Positions 16,281 to 24,321 are shown, counted from the first letter of the stretch. The stretch is 64,000 bases of DNA from WHTX01 sp038255145 (GCA_038255145.1 JBBSLP010000004.1:62001-126000); one strand, 5' to 3'. The notes: generated by a model not told the origin, from the letters alone. Program-made: numbers and translations.

Positions 16281-18428
16281 ATGGGCAGTCAGATGGTGAG
16301 ACGTATCGTCGGCCTGGGCGTGCTGCTGGCCCTGGGGGCAACGGCGACCACGGCCATGGGAACCAGTGCGGGGGCAACGGTGGGCCGCTCAGAAGAGGCA
16401 GTCCCCACCCCGGGCGCGGTGGCCCCCACCGGGTTCGACCTCGAGGCCCACCGGGGTGGGCGGGGCCTGCGCCCCGAGAACACCCTGGCCTCGTTCGGCC
16501 ATGCCCTGGCCCTGGGGGTGACCACGCTCGAGCTCGACACCGGGGTGACGAAGGACGGCGTGGTCGTGGTCAGCCACGAGCGCCGCCTCAGCTCGCTGGA
16601 GTGCCGCGACACCGAGCCCGCCTTCCCAGACGACCCCCAGTTCCCCTACGTGGGCAGCATCGACAAGGTGTCCGATGGCCAGCTCATCAAGGACCTGACC
16701 CTGGCCCAGATCCAGACGCTGGACTGCGGCACCCGCCACCCCCTGGCCGCCAACGTGGCCACCGATCCCTTCCTGGGCACCCAGGAGTCGGTGCCCGGCA
16801 CCCGCATGCCCACCCTCGACCAGGTGCTGGCCCTGGCGGCCCGCTACGGCGCCGACACCGTGCAGTTCGACATCGAGACCAAGCTCGACCCGACCCTGCC
16901 CGACGACACCGTCGACCCCGACACCTTCGCCCGCGCCGTCATCGCCGTCATCGACGGCCACGGGGTCCGCGACCGCTCCCTGCTGCAGAGCTTCGACTGG
17001 CGCACCCTGGCGGTGGCCCGGGACGTGGCTCCCGACCTGCGCCGGGTGGCCCTGGCCCAGTCGGCCACCATCTTCCCCGGAACCCCGTGGACCGGGGGGA
17101 TCACCATCGGTGACGCCCCCTTCGACGGTGGCCTGGTCGTCGCCGCCGCCGAGGTCGGTGCCGCCGTGGTGTCGGTCAACGCTGCGGACATCACCGACGC
17201 CCTCATCACCGCCGCCCACGACGCCGGTCTGCTCATCGTGCCCTGGACGGTCAACGAGATCGCCGACATGGACGCCCTCGTCAAGCGGGGTGTCGACGGC
17301 CTGATCACCGACTACCCCGACCGGGGCCGTGCCGTCATGGCCGCCAACGGGCTCGAGCTGCCCACCGCCTTCGCCTCGCCCTTCGACATCGAGGCCCATC
17401 GGGGCGGGCGGGCCGACCGTCCCGAGAACACCCTGGCCGCCTTCGCCTGGGCCCTGACCCAGGGCGTGACCACGCTCGAGCTCGACACCGGCGTGACCAG
17501 CGACGGTGTGCTCGTGGTGCTCCACGACCGCAAGGTCAACGGCGAGCACTGCCACGACACGGCCCCGGCCACGCCCGGTGACCCCGCCTTCCCCTACGTG
17601 GGCCGGCTGGTACGGGACCTGTCCCTGGCCCAGATCAAGACCCTGGACTGCGGCTACGTGTCCCGCTACCCGTCCGGGCACCCGATGGCGGGGGAGAAGG
17701 AGTTCCCCCGCCAGCTGGAGATGGCGGGCAACCCCCTGGCCAAGGTGGCCACCCTGCAGGAGGTCTTCGACTTCGTCGCCGCCAGCGGCAACACCACGGT
17801 GCGCTTCAACATCGAGACCAAGATCGGCCCCGGTGTGGACGACACCGCCCCCTTCGACGTCTTCACCGGGGCCCTGGTGACCGCCATCCTGGACAACGGC
17901 CTGCAGGACCGGGCCATGATCCAGTCCTTCGACTGGCGCACGATCATCCTGGCCAAGGAGCTCGACCCCAGCATCGAGACCGTGGCCCTGGTGTGGCAGT
18001 ACGGCCCGGCCAACTGCGCCAGCCCCGCCGACGAGTGCTCACTCGAGGCCGTGGTCGGTGACCCCACGGTGCAGAGCACGTGGACGGGGGGCCTGGACTG
18101 GTGGGATTCCCAGGACCTGGGCACGCTCGTCAAGGAGACCGGCGCCGGCGTGGTGTCGTCCAACTGGCAGGTCCACGACCCCGAGCAGGGCACGGTCATG
18201 CCCGCGGACCCCGCCCACCCCGATGCTGCCTACCAGGTCCAAGACCCGGCCATCTACCACGGGCCTGACGTGGCCACCCTGCAGGACCGCGACGGCCTCA
18301 GGGTCGTGCCCTACACGGTCAACGACCCGGCCACCATCCAGCGGGTCATCGACCTGGGCGTCGACGGCATCATCGCCGACGACGTCCCCGCCCTGGTGCT
18401 GGTGGCCAAGCGCAACGGCCTCCGCTGA
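16281..18428 (+). CDS. Secreted tandem-domain glycerophosphodiester phosphodiesterase
   Basis: A 715-residue exported enzyme with an N-terminal signal (VRRIVGLGVLLALGATATTA) and two complete GDPD domains, about residues 50-365 and 370-715. Each half repeats EAHRGGRxxRPENTLA, TTLELDTGVT, FDIETK or FNIETK, QSFDWRT and VPWTVNE or VPYTVND, so both catalytic centres look intact. GDPDs release glycerol-3-phosphate from deacylated phospholipids, supplying phosphate under starvation. Two full domains on one secreted chain is unusual and indicates internal duplication. A candidate PHO box lies 61 bases upstream. Confidence 0.92.
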   Translation: MGSQMVRRIVGLGVLLALGATATTAMGTSAGATVGRSEEAVPTPGAVAPTGFDLEAHRGGRGLRPENTLASFGHALALGVTTLELDTGVTKDGVVVVSHERRLSSLECRDTEPAFPDDPQFPYVGSIDKVSDGQLIKDLTLAQIQTLDCGTRHPLAANVATDPFLGTQESVPGTRMPTLDQVLALAARYGADTVQFDIETKLDPTLPDDTVDPDTFARAVIAVIDGHGVRDRSLLQSFDWRTLAVARDVAPDLRRVALAQSATIFPGTPWTGGITIGDAPFDGGLVVAAAEVGAAVVSVNAADITDALITAAHDAGLLIVPWTVNEIADMDALVKRGVDGLITDYPDRGRAVMAANGLELPTAFASPFDIEAHRGGRADRPENTLAAFAWALTQGVTTLELDTGVTSDGVLVVLHDRKVNGEHCHDTAPATPGDPAFPYVGRLVRDLSLAQIKTLDCGYVSRYPSGHPMAGEKEFPRQLEMAGNPLAKVATLQEVFDFVAASGNTTVRFNIETKIGPGVDDTAPFDVFTGALVTAILDNGLQDRAMIQSFDWRTIILAKELDPSIETVALVWQYGPANCASPADECSLEAVVGDPTVQSTWTGGLDWWDSQDLGTLVKETGAGVVSSNWQVHDPEQGTVMPADPAHPDAAYQVQDPAIYHGPDVATLQDRDGLRVVPYTVNDPATIQRVIDLGVDGIIADDVPALVLVAKRNGLR

Positions 18429-18468
18429 TCCGAGGGTCCGCTGATCCGACGGTCCGCTGATCCGACGC
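18421..18468 (+). repeat. Three tandem 16-base repeats across the GDPD stop codon
   Basis: TCCGCTGATCCGAGGG, TCCGCTGATCCGACGG and TCCGCTGATCCGACGC follow one another directly. The first includes the stop TGA (18426-18428) and the other two carry copies of it. This is a short slippage-type expansion at a gene end. Confidence 0.9.
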
Positions 18469-18483
18469 GCTGACGGGCCGCAG

Positions 18484-18516
18484 CTTCATCCCCGGTTCAC
18501 CTCATGGCCACCTCCC
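18484..18516 (+). promoter_or_regulatory. Candidate PHO box before the small acidic protein gene
   Basis: Units CTTCATCCCCG, GTTCACCTCAT and GGCCACCTCCC in 11-base phase match the PHO unit at 9, 8 and 8 positions. The box ends 63 bases before the GTG at 18580. Confidence 0.45.
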
Positions 18517-18579
18517 GCCCGTGGGCGGGGGGTAGCCACCACCTGACCCAACGACCCCGACGCGATGCGGAGGCACGAC

Positions 18580-18858
18580 GTGAGCGCACAAGAGCAGGAC
18601 CCGGCCGACAACCCCCGGCGGCTCGACACCAACAAGGACCGCCTGCGGGAGGGCTTCGTCGACGACGACGGCAACCCGCCGTCGGACGACGAGCTGACCG
18701 AGGTCGTCGAGGAGCAGGCGGCGCAGTACGAGGAAGCCCCCATCCAGGACTTCGCCATCCTGCTCACCGAGCACGACAGCCGTGACGAACTGCGCGAGCG
18801 GGGCCTGCACGCCCGCCTCGGTGGGGCCGGTGACGTCGTCAGCGGCGACGTGGACTGA
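18580..18858 (+). CDS. Small acidic helical protein, paralog of the 46.3 kb gene
   Basis: A 92-residue acidic protein. The GTG at 18580 is preferred over the ATG at 18565 because CGGAGG lies six bases before it. The core, DGNPPSDDELTEVVEEQ to DSRDELRERGLHARL, closely resembles the 74-residue protein at 46292-46516 (EGNPPSD, then DTRDALREHGLHSRL). Predicted helices suggest a three-helix-bundle domain of a kind seen in actinobacteria, perhaps a dimerisation module. Function unknown. It lies between two phosphate-scavenging enzyme genes and has PHO-like units upstream. Confidence 0.75.
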   Translation: MSAQEQDPADNPRRLDTNKDRLREGFVDDDGNPPSDDELTEVVEEQAAQYEEAPIQDFAILLTEHDSRDELRERGLHARLGGAGDVVSGDVD

Positions 18859-18866
18859 TCGCGGCT

Positions 18867-18910
18867 GTTCACCTGGTGGTCGACGGGGCGTCACGCCCAG
18901 GTCGGGTAGG
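18867..18910 (+). promoter_or_regulatory. Candidate PHO box before phoX
   Basis: Four contiguous 11-base units, GTTCACCTGGT (10 of 11), GGTCGACGGGG (8), CGTCACGCCCA (7) and GGTCGGGTAGG (8). The box ends 61 bases before the ATG at 18972, the same distance as at the GDPD gene. Confidence 0.55.
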
Positions 18911-18971
18911 CGTCGACGGGGCTTCGTACGGTCCGGCTTGCACCTGTCCCCCACCTTCGAGGTGTGCACCC

Positions 18972-20921
18972 ATGTCCCACACATCGCCCCCCGTCGACGC
19001 GCCCGGCGATCACCCGGGCCGCCCGACGCTCTCAAACACCGGCCAGCAGACCTTCGCCGACGTGCTGGTGGCCCGCCTGTCCCGCCGGGGCCTCCTGGCC
19101 GGCGGGCTGGCCACCGCCGCCGCCACCTTCCTGTCCGGCGGGCCGGGATCGGCCCTCTTCGCTTCACCCGCCGGCGCCGTCGGCGGCCCCGTGGCCGGCA
19201 AGGCCGGGACCCTGTTGGGCTTCACCGCCGTGGGTACGTCCCAGGCCGACGACGTGATCGTGCCCGACGGCTACCGGTACCAGGTGCTCATCCCCTGGGG
19301 CACACCGCTGCTGCCCGGCGCTCCCCCGTGGCGGCCCGACGCGTCGAACACCGCCGCAGATCAGGAGCTGCAGGTGGGCTCGAACCACGACGGCATGCAC
19401 TTCTTCCCCCTCAGTTCCTCCAATGGGACAGACGACGGCAACCGTCGGGGCCTGTTGTGCATCAACCACGAGTACACCGACGAGTGGGTGATGTTCCCCG
19501 ACGGGACCGAGGCCTACGACGCCGAGAAGACCCGCAAGAGCCAAGCGGCCCACGGCGTCTCCGTCATCGAGATCGAGCTCGTCGGTGGCGAGTGGCAGGT
19601 GGCCGAGGGTTCGATGTACCACCGCCGCATCACCGGGTTCACCCCCACCACCTTCAGTGGTCCCGCCGCCGGTCACCCGTTGCTGCGCACCTCGGTCGAC
19701 CCCACGGGGATGAGCGCCCTGGGCACGTTGAACAACTGCGCCAACGGTTGGACCCCGTGGGGGACCTACCTGACCTGTGAGGAGAACTTCAACCAGTACT
19801 TCTCCAACCTGGGCGAGGGTGAGATCACGGCCGACCAGGCGGCCCTGCTGAAGCGCTACGGCGTGCCCGAGGAGAGCGAGTACCTCTGGTACACGACCGA
19901 CGAGCGGTTCCGGGCCGACCTCGAGCCCAACGAACCCAACCGCTTCGGCTGGGTGGTGGAGATCAACCCCTGGGTGCCGGGCTCCCTGCCCATCAAGCGC
20001 ACCGCCCTGGGCCGGGTCAAGCACGAGGGGGCGGCATCGACCACCGATCCCGATGGGCGCGTCGTCGTCTACTGCGGCGACGACGAGCGCTTCGAGCACG
20101 TCTACAAGTTCGTCTCCGCCCGCCCCTGGCGTCACGTCGTGGGCACCGGGGCCAGCCCCCTCGACGAGGGCACCCTGTACGTGGCTCGCTTCGACGCCGA
20201 CGGTTCGGGCACCTGGCTGCCCCTGGTGTGGGACGAGGGTCCCCTCACCCCGGCCGGTGGGTTCGCCGACCAGGGCGAGGTCCTGATCAAGACCCGCATG
20301 GCCGCCGAGGCGCTGGGCGCCACCCGCATGGACCGCCCCGAGTGGGCGGCTGTGGCCCCCAACAAGGAGGTCTTCATGACCTTCACCAACAACACCTCCC
20401 GCAAGGCGTCCGAGGTCGATCCGGCCAACCCCCGCCCCGAGAACGCCTACGGCCACATCCTGCGCTGGCACGAGGCCGACGACGATGCCTCGGCCACGTC
20501 GTTCACCTGGGACGTGTTCCTGCTGGCCGGCAAGGGTGAAGGTACGGGTGACGGGTCGACCGTGGCCGCCGACGCCGCCTTCGGCTCCCCCGACGGCCTG
20601 TGGGTCGACCCCGACTACCGGGTGTGGATCCTCACCGACGGATCCCAGCCCGTGCCCTGCAACAACCAACTGCTGGTGGCCGACCCCTTCACCGGCGAGG
20701 TACGACGCTTCCTGGTCGGGCCCAAGGGCTGCGAGATCACCGGCATCCACGCCACCCCCGACCAGCGCCACCTGTTCGTCAACGTGCAGCACCCCGGTGA
20801 CGCCGGCACCCCCGAGGACCCCACAGCCCAGTCCGACTTCCCCGATCGGGACCCGGCGGGACGGCCCCGGTCCTGCACCCTGGTCATCAGCCGCGTCGAC
20901 GGCGGCGTCGTCGGTAGCTGA
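18972..20921 (+). CDS. phoX: PhoX-family (DUF839) alkaline phosphatase, Tat-exported
   Basis: A 649-residue PhoX-type phosphatase, a calcium/iron enzyme acting on phosphate monoesters outside the membrane. A Tat-like signal, LSRRGLLAGGLATAAATFL, is at about residues 36-54. Family landmarks are SNHDGMHFFPL, CINHEYTDEW, YLTCEENFNQYF, NRFGWVVEINPW and CTLVISRVDGG at the C terminus. The ATG at 18972 leaves a normal pre-signal extension. It completes a set of three unrelated alkaline phosphatases (PhoA, PhoD, PhoX) within 11 kb. Confidence 0.92.
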   Translation: MSHTSPPVDAPGDHPGRPTLSNTGQQTFADVLVARLSRRGLLAGGLATAAATFLSGGPGSALFASPAGAVGGPVAGKAGTLLGFTAVGTSQADDVIVPDGYRYQVLIPWGTPLLPGAPPWRPDASNTAADQELQVGSNHDGMHFFPLSSSNGTDDGNRRGLLCINHEYTDEWVMFPDGTEAYDAEKTRKSQAAHGVSVIEIELVGGEWQVAEGSMYHRRITGFTPTTFSGPAAGHPLLRTSVDPTGMSALGTLNNCANGWTPWGTYLTCEENFNQYFSNLGEGEITADQAALLKRYGVPEESEYLWYTTDERFRADLEPNEPNRFGWVVEINPWVPGSLPIKRTALGRVKHEGAASTTDPDGRVVVYCGDDERFEHVYKFVSARPWRHVVGTGASPLDEGTLYVARFDADGSGTWLPLVWDEGPLTPAGGFADQGEVLIKTRMAAEALGATRMDRPEWAAVAPNKEVFMTFTNNTSRKASEVDPANPRPENAYGHILRWHEADDDASATSFTWDVFLLAGKGEGTGDGSTVAADAAFGSPDGLWVDPDYRVWILTDGSQPVPCNNQLLVADPFTGEVRRFLVGPKGCEITGIHATPDQRHLFVNVQHPGDAGTPEDPTAQSDFPDRDPAGRPRSCTLVISRVDGGVVGS

Positions 20922-21009
20922 CGGGCCGCTCGTGTGACCGGGTGGGCCCAGCTCGGGATCGGTGACCCGGTCCGGAGCTGGGGCCGTCCGCTCGGCGGCG
21001 ACCGTTGGG

Positions 21010-21480
21010 TCACGCGTTGCGGAGGTCGCGGCAGGCGTCGGCGGTGGCATCGTCGTAGGGGAGCCACGTCTCGATGCGCACGTGCTCCACCAGCACGTTC
21101 TGGGGGGCCTGGAACGCGGTGATCATGGTGACGAAGCGCAGGTCGAGCCCGTGGGAGCGGAGGTGGAGGACGACGACGGGGTCCGAGGGCACCACGAGGT
21201 CCACGCGCCGCCAGTCGGGGTCCACCGTGGTCATGGCCAGTAGGTCGTCGAGCAGCTCCTGCACCTCGCCGTCATCGGGATCGGCCAGGACCTGCTGTCC
21301 GGACACCTCCTGGCAGCGGTCGAGGAAGGCCAGGCCATCGAGGACAGCTCCCGAGCCGGGTGCGTACCCTGCCTGGCCCTCGAGGCACAGGGCACCCTGC
21401 TGGGTGACATCCTCCTGATCAGCGGCGTGCTGGAAGCCGTACACGTGGTCGGGATCGCCGGCCGCATCGGCGATGCTCAC
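21010..21480 (-). CDS. Possible MmyB-like domain protein
   Basis: A 156-residue protein with a GTG start at 21480. Its second half (LHLRSHGLDLRFVTMITAFQ, then VRIETWLPYDD) resembles the C-terminal part of MmyB-type regulator ligand domains, but no DNA-binding domain is present. The first half (YGFQHAADQEDVTQQGALC, AFLDRCQEV) contains two Cys. The start overlaps the stop of a short lipoprotein-like frame (GTGA), so the two could be one secreted protein split by a one-base deletion. The family assignment is tentative. Confidence 0.5.
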   Translation of the reverse strand: MSIADAAGDPDHVYGFQHAADQEDVTQQGALCLEGQAGYAPGSGAVLDGLAFLDRCQEVSGQQVLADPDDGEVQELLDDLLAMTTVDPDWRRVDLVVPSDPVVVLHLRSHGLDLRFVTMITAFQAPQNVLVEHVRIETWLPYDDATADACRDLRNA

Positions 21481-21665
21481 CGGGGCAGGCTGTCGGCGAT
21501 GATGACCGCCTCACCCGGATCCACCGCCGCCGGTCCCGTCGTGGACGCGCCGCCCGTGGTCTCGGTGCTCGTCGGGGCAACAGGGGCCACCGGCGCGGTC
21601 GTGGTCGCGGCATCGTCGGGGCCCGATGCGCAACTGGCGCCGATGATTGCGAGGGCGACGACCAC
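21477..21665 (-). CDS. Short lipoprotein-like N-terminus, possibly split from the next gene
   Basis: A 62-residue frame starting at a GTG with a lipoprotein signal (VVALAIIGASCASG) and a Thr/Pro-rich linker (TTTAPVAPVAPTSTETTGG). It ends EAVIIADSLPR. The stop overlaps the GTG of the following gene by four bases. A single extra base near 21480 would fuse the two into one exported lipoprotein. The start is uncertain; one could lie further upstream. Confidence 0.4.
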   Translation of the reverse strand: MVVALAIIGASCASGPDDAATTTAPVAPVAPTSTETTGGASTTGPAAVDPGEAVIIADSLPR

Positions 21666-21748
21666 CAGGCGCCCGCGCTGTCGGGATGCACGCGCCCGAC
21701 CTCGAGATGAACGCGCGCGAGATCCACATCGGTGCGGATCGACATCGA

Positions 21749-22114
21749 TCAGATCCCCGGCGACGGTCGTCCCTTGCCTCCATCCGCCGTCGCCCAGCCG
21801 TACCACAGGCTCAGACGCGTCACGTCAGCGACCAACCGCTCCAGTTCCGCCATGGCGCGCTCCTGGTCGCCGCGTCGCGTGCTGGCCTCGGCTGATCGCG
21901 CCAACTCGACCAGGTCACCGAGGACCCCGGGCGGGATGGCGAGGACGGGCTCGCGGTTGCCGGGGAGACGGAGGACGGTGGCATGTCCTGAATGGGCGAG
22001 CACGGCGAACCCGCTCGTCGGCGCCCGCGGCCGCGCCTGCGGCCCCCGTCGACGGAGTCGGAGCACGAGGGCCTTCCCCGCCAGTCGTCCGGACCAGTTG
22101 TGTGGCACCCGCAT
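21749..22114 (-). CDS. Hypothetical protein behind a palindromic site
   Basis: A 121-residue protein I do not recognise. The second half is helical (GVLGDLVELARSAEASTRRG, then ERAMAELERLVADVTRLSLW), and the N-terminal 40 residues are basic. The ATG at 22114 is preceded by a GGTAGGG ribosome site that itself lies inside a 26-base dyad (22121-22146). Coding support is moderate, resting on frame length and third-position GC. Confidence 0.5.
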   Translation of the reverse strand: MRVPHNWSGRLAGKALVLRLRRRGPQARPRAPTSGFAVLAHSGHATVLRLPGNREPVLAIPPGVLGDLVELARSAEASTRRGDQERAMAELERLVADVTRLSLWYGWATADGGKGRPSPGI

Positions 22115-22120
22115 CCGAGG

Positions 22121-22146
22121 ACCCTACCTTTACGTACGGGTAGGGT
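22121..22146. promoter_or_regulatory. 26-base palindrome before the hypothetical gene
   Basis: Arms ACCCTACC and GGTAGGGT are perfect, and the centre TTTACGTACG keeps the symmetry except for one mismatched pair of positions. It ends seven bases before the ATG at 22114 and covers the ribosome site. It is either an operator or a translation-blocking hairpin. Confidence 0.55.
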
Positions 22147-22163
22147 CGCGGGGCGGGAGGCAC

Positions 22164-22186
22164 CCCCGCCCGGGCCTCGGGCGGGG
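22164..22186 (-). terminator. Hairpin after the phosphotransferase gene
   Basis: A perfect nine-base inverted repeat, CCCCGCCCG and CGGGCGGGG, with a five-base loop. It lies 60 bases past the phosphotransferase stop. There is no U tract. Confidence 0.45.
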
Positions 22187-22245
22187 CATGGTGGAGGTCT
22201 CCCGGGATCGGTGACGGTAGGTGCCGCCGATCCCCCTTGCCGGGG

Positions 22246-23214
22246 TCAGCCTGGACCCTCGGGTACGACCCCAGGGCCGGGCGCCACCGCTGCGGTCCAC
22301 CCGGCTGTGTCGTTCTCCCCGGGGATGGCCTGTAGGCCCTGCCACAGCACGAGGATCTCGAACCATCGCTCCTCGGCCGGGTCGAGAGGCCGCACGGACC
22401 CGTATCCGGCGCACAGCGCCTGTCGTGCCGCGATCGGCGTCGGCCGCCAGTCGGTGAACCACGCGCCCAGGAAGGTGCATGCCTTGGCCAGGTCGTTCAC
22501 CCGGTGGTCGACGACCACGTCATCGAAGTCGAGCACGGCGGTGACCTTCGAGCCCGCCGTCAGGATGTTGGCGGCCCGAAAGTCGTTGTGGACCAACTGG
22601 GGCTCGTCGTCGAGCTCGGGCGCCCGGGCGAGCAGGTCTTCGAGCCGCCGCGACGCCTCGGGCGCGAAGCCGCGATCTGCTTTCGCCAACCACGCGTCGA
22701 GCCGCTCCCTCAGCTCCGGGGCCCGCCCGGGCATCGACGCGTCGGGGTGGCACGCACCGAGCGCCCCGTGCACCTCGGCCAGACAGGCTCCGGCCGAGCG
22801 GACCGCGGCGTGGTCAGCCACGTCCAACCAGGTCCCCGTCAGTTCCGGCAGCACGGTGACCGACAGCGGACCTGATGGGCCGTCCCGCGTCACCCGATCG
22901 AGCCCGTCCACCGTGGCCAGCGGCGATGCCACGGGGCTGCCCTGCGCCGCCAGCGTGCGGAGCAGCCGCGTCGAGGCATCCAGGCCGGCGAAGCGCTCCC
23001 GGGCCCGCGACCACTTCACCACCAGGTCGCCGCGGTCGCTGTCCATCCACACGATGGCGTTGTGATCGCTGATCACCATCCGCGAGCACGTGCCGACGGA
23101 GATCCCCCACGTCTCAGCGAGCACCACCGAGGCCCAATCGGTGACCGTGGCCAGGCTGTCGAACCCGAACCGCTCCCTCAGCGCCGCCTGCGGGTCCACG
23201 GGCTCCCACAACAT
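22246..23214 (-). CDS. Aminoglycoside phosphotransferase-fold (APH family) kinase
   Basis: A protein of about 322 residues with the APH/choline-kinase fold. The catalytic loop is LVHNDFRAANIL and the metal-binding motif is VLDFDDVVVDHRVNDLAKA. The N-lobe lysine is probably in GDLVVKWSRA. The start is ambiguous: 23214 (MLWEPVDPQ) has a GGGG at reasonable spacing, while ATGs at 23235 and 23280 are also in frame. Family members phosphorylate antibiotics or small metabolites; the substrate is unknown and resistance should not be assumed. It is divergent from the ArsR-CDF operon. Confidence 0.8.
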   Translation of the reverse strand: MLWEPVDPQAALRERFGFDSLATVTDWASVVLAETWGISVGTCSRMVISDHNAIVWMDSDRGDLVVKWSRARERFAGLDASTRLLRTLAAQGSPVASPLATVDGLDRVTRDGPSGPLSVTVLPELTGTWLDVADHAAVRSAGACLAEVHGALGACHPDASMPGRAPELRERLDAWLAKADRGFAPEASRRLEDLLARAPELDDEPQLVHNDFRAANILTAGSKVTAVLDFDDVVVDHRVNDLAKACTFLGAWFTDWRPTPIAARQALCAGYGSVRPLDPAEERWFEILVLWQGLQAIPGENDTAGWTAAVAPGPGVVPEGPG

Positions 23215-23284
23215 GGACAACCCCAGCGGCAACATCCTCCCAACGGTAGGTGGGGGAGGGAGGGAGATGGCCCGACGCATGGTT

Positions 23285-23312
23285 CAGCACTCGCTGAGTT
23301 CAGCGTGTGCTG
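23285..23312. promoter_or_regulatory. ArsR/SmtB-type operator (13-2-13 dyad)
   Basis: Arms CAGCACTCGCTGA and TCAGCGTGTGCTG are inverted repeats with 12 of 13 matches and a two-base spacer. This is close to the 12-2-12 dyads bound by ArsR/SmtB metal sensors. It ends 13 bases before the ArsR start, so it should overlap the promoter of the ArsR-CDF operon and possibly that of the divergent kinase. Confidence 0.8.
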
Positions 23313-23325
23313 TACGGTAGCCAGG

Positions 23326-23670
23326 GTGTCGACGGCCACGGAGACCCACATCGACGCCCTCACCCGTGTCGGTCGGGCGCTGGCCGACCCGATCCGGTGT
23401 CGGCTGCTCGTCGCGCTTCGTGAGGGGCCGGCGTATCCGGCTGATCTCGCCGACGTGCTCGGGGCGAGCCGCTCGAAGCTGTCCAACCACCTCGCCTGCC
23501 TGCGGGGCTGCGGCCTCGTCGTCGCCGTGCCCGAGGGGCGCCGGGTGCGCTACGAGCTGGCCGACTCCCACCTGGCCGATGGGTTGAGCGCCCTGCTCGG
23601 GGTGGTCCTGGCCGTCGACCCCGACATGGCCTGCGTCGAGGGCTGCGGCGCGTCAGGAGGCCAGCGATGA
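23326..23670 (+). CDS. ArsR/SmtB-family metal-responsive repressor
   Basis: A 114-residue winged-helix repressor, GTG start. DNA-binding part: RALADPIRCRLLVAL, then LGASRSKLSNHLACLRGCGLV. Cys residues that could bind metal are at RCRLL, LACLRGCG and the C-terminal DMACVEGCG, as in CmtR-type Cd/Pb sensors. It overlaps the downstream CDF transporter gene (ATGA), so translation is coupled. A 13-2-13 dyad immediately upstream is its likely operator. The metal is probably a soft or thiophilic one; this is inferred. Confidence 0.9.
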   Translation: MSTATETHIDALTRVGRALADPIRCRLLVALREGPAYPADLADVLGASRSKLSNHLACLRGCGLVVAVPEGRRVRYELADSHLADGLSALLGVVLAVDPDMACVEGCGASGGQR

Positions 23671-24299
23671 CGTCGGCGTCTCCCGTCCTGCTCGGTCGGC
23701 AACGCCGGGATGTGCTTCGCCGCCGGGTGCGGCTGCTGGTGGCGGCGACGATCACCTACAACGTGGTCGAGGCCGTCATCGCCATCACCGCGGGGACCGT
23801 CGCCGGCTCGACCGCGCTCGTCGGCTTCGGGCTCGATTCGATCATCGAGGTGGCGTCAGCGACGGCCGTGGCCTGGCAGTTCGCCGGCCGCGACCCCGAG
23901 GCTCGCGAGCGCGTCACCCTGCGCATCATCGCGGCGTCGTTCTTCGCGCTGGCGGCCTACGTGGGTGTCGAGGCGGTGCGGGCGCTGTTCGGCGCCGGCG
24001 ACGTGGAGCACTCCACCGTGGGCATCGCGTTGGCGGCCGTGAGCCTGGTGGTGATGCCCGTGCTCTCACGGGCGCAGCGCCGCACCGGTCGGGAGCTCGG
24101 CTCGGCCAGCGCGGTGGCGGACTCGAAGCAGACGCTGTTGTGCACGTACCTGTCCGGCGTCCTGCTCGTCGGGCTGGTCCTCAACTCGTGGCTCGGGTGG
24201 TGGTGGGCCGACCCGGCCGCCGCGCTGGCCATCGGGGCCGTCGCCGTGAAGGAAGGCCGCCAAGCGTGGCGGGGGGAGGCGTGCTGCGACGCCTGCTGA
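23667..24299 (+). CDS. Short CDF-family cation efflux protein
   Basis: A 210-residue membrane protein related to cation diffusion facilitators but without their usual C-terminal cytoplasmic domain. About six helices are visible, with GFGLDSIIEVASA in helix 2 and AVADSKQTLLCTYLSG before helix 5, where the CDF metal-site residues normally sit. The C terminus ends in ACCDAC, a potential thiol metal ligand. It is translated with the upstream ArsR regulator through a four-base overlap. Predicted role: export of the metal sensed by ArsR. Confidence 0.85.
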   Translation: MTSASPVLLGRQRRDVLRRRVRLLVAATITYNVVEAVIAITAGTVAGSTALVGFGLDSIIEVASATAVAWQFAGRDPEARERVTLRIIAASFFALAAYVGVEAVRALFGAGDVEHSTVGIALAAVSLVVMPVLSRAQRRTGRELGSASAVADSKQTLLCTYLSGVLLVGLVLNSWLGWWWADPAAALAIGAVAVKEGRQAWRGEACCDAC

Positions 24300-24321
24300 G
24301 CGGGGCTCGGCGGCGTCGAGC

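Noticed and set aside
18421..18468. Direct repeats as a possible CRISPR array
   Set aside because: The 16-base units are contiguous with no spacers, and there are no cas genes in the window.
19164..21050. A 628-codon minus-strand frame over phoX
   Set aside because: Same antisense shadow pattern; PhoX motifs are intact on the plus strand.
22246..23214. Antibiotic-resistance aminoglycoside kinase
   Set aside because: Only the general APH fold is visible; most chromosomal actinobacterial members are not resistance enzymes, and there is no mobile context.
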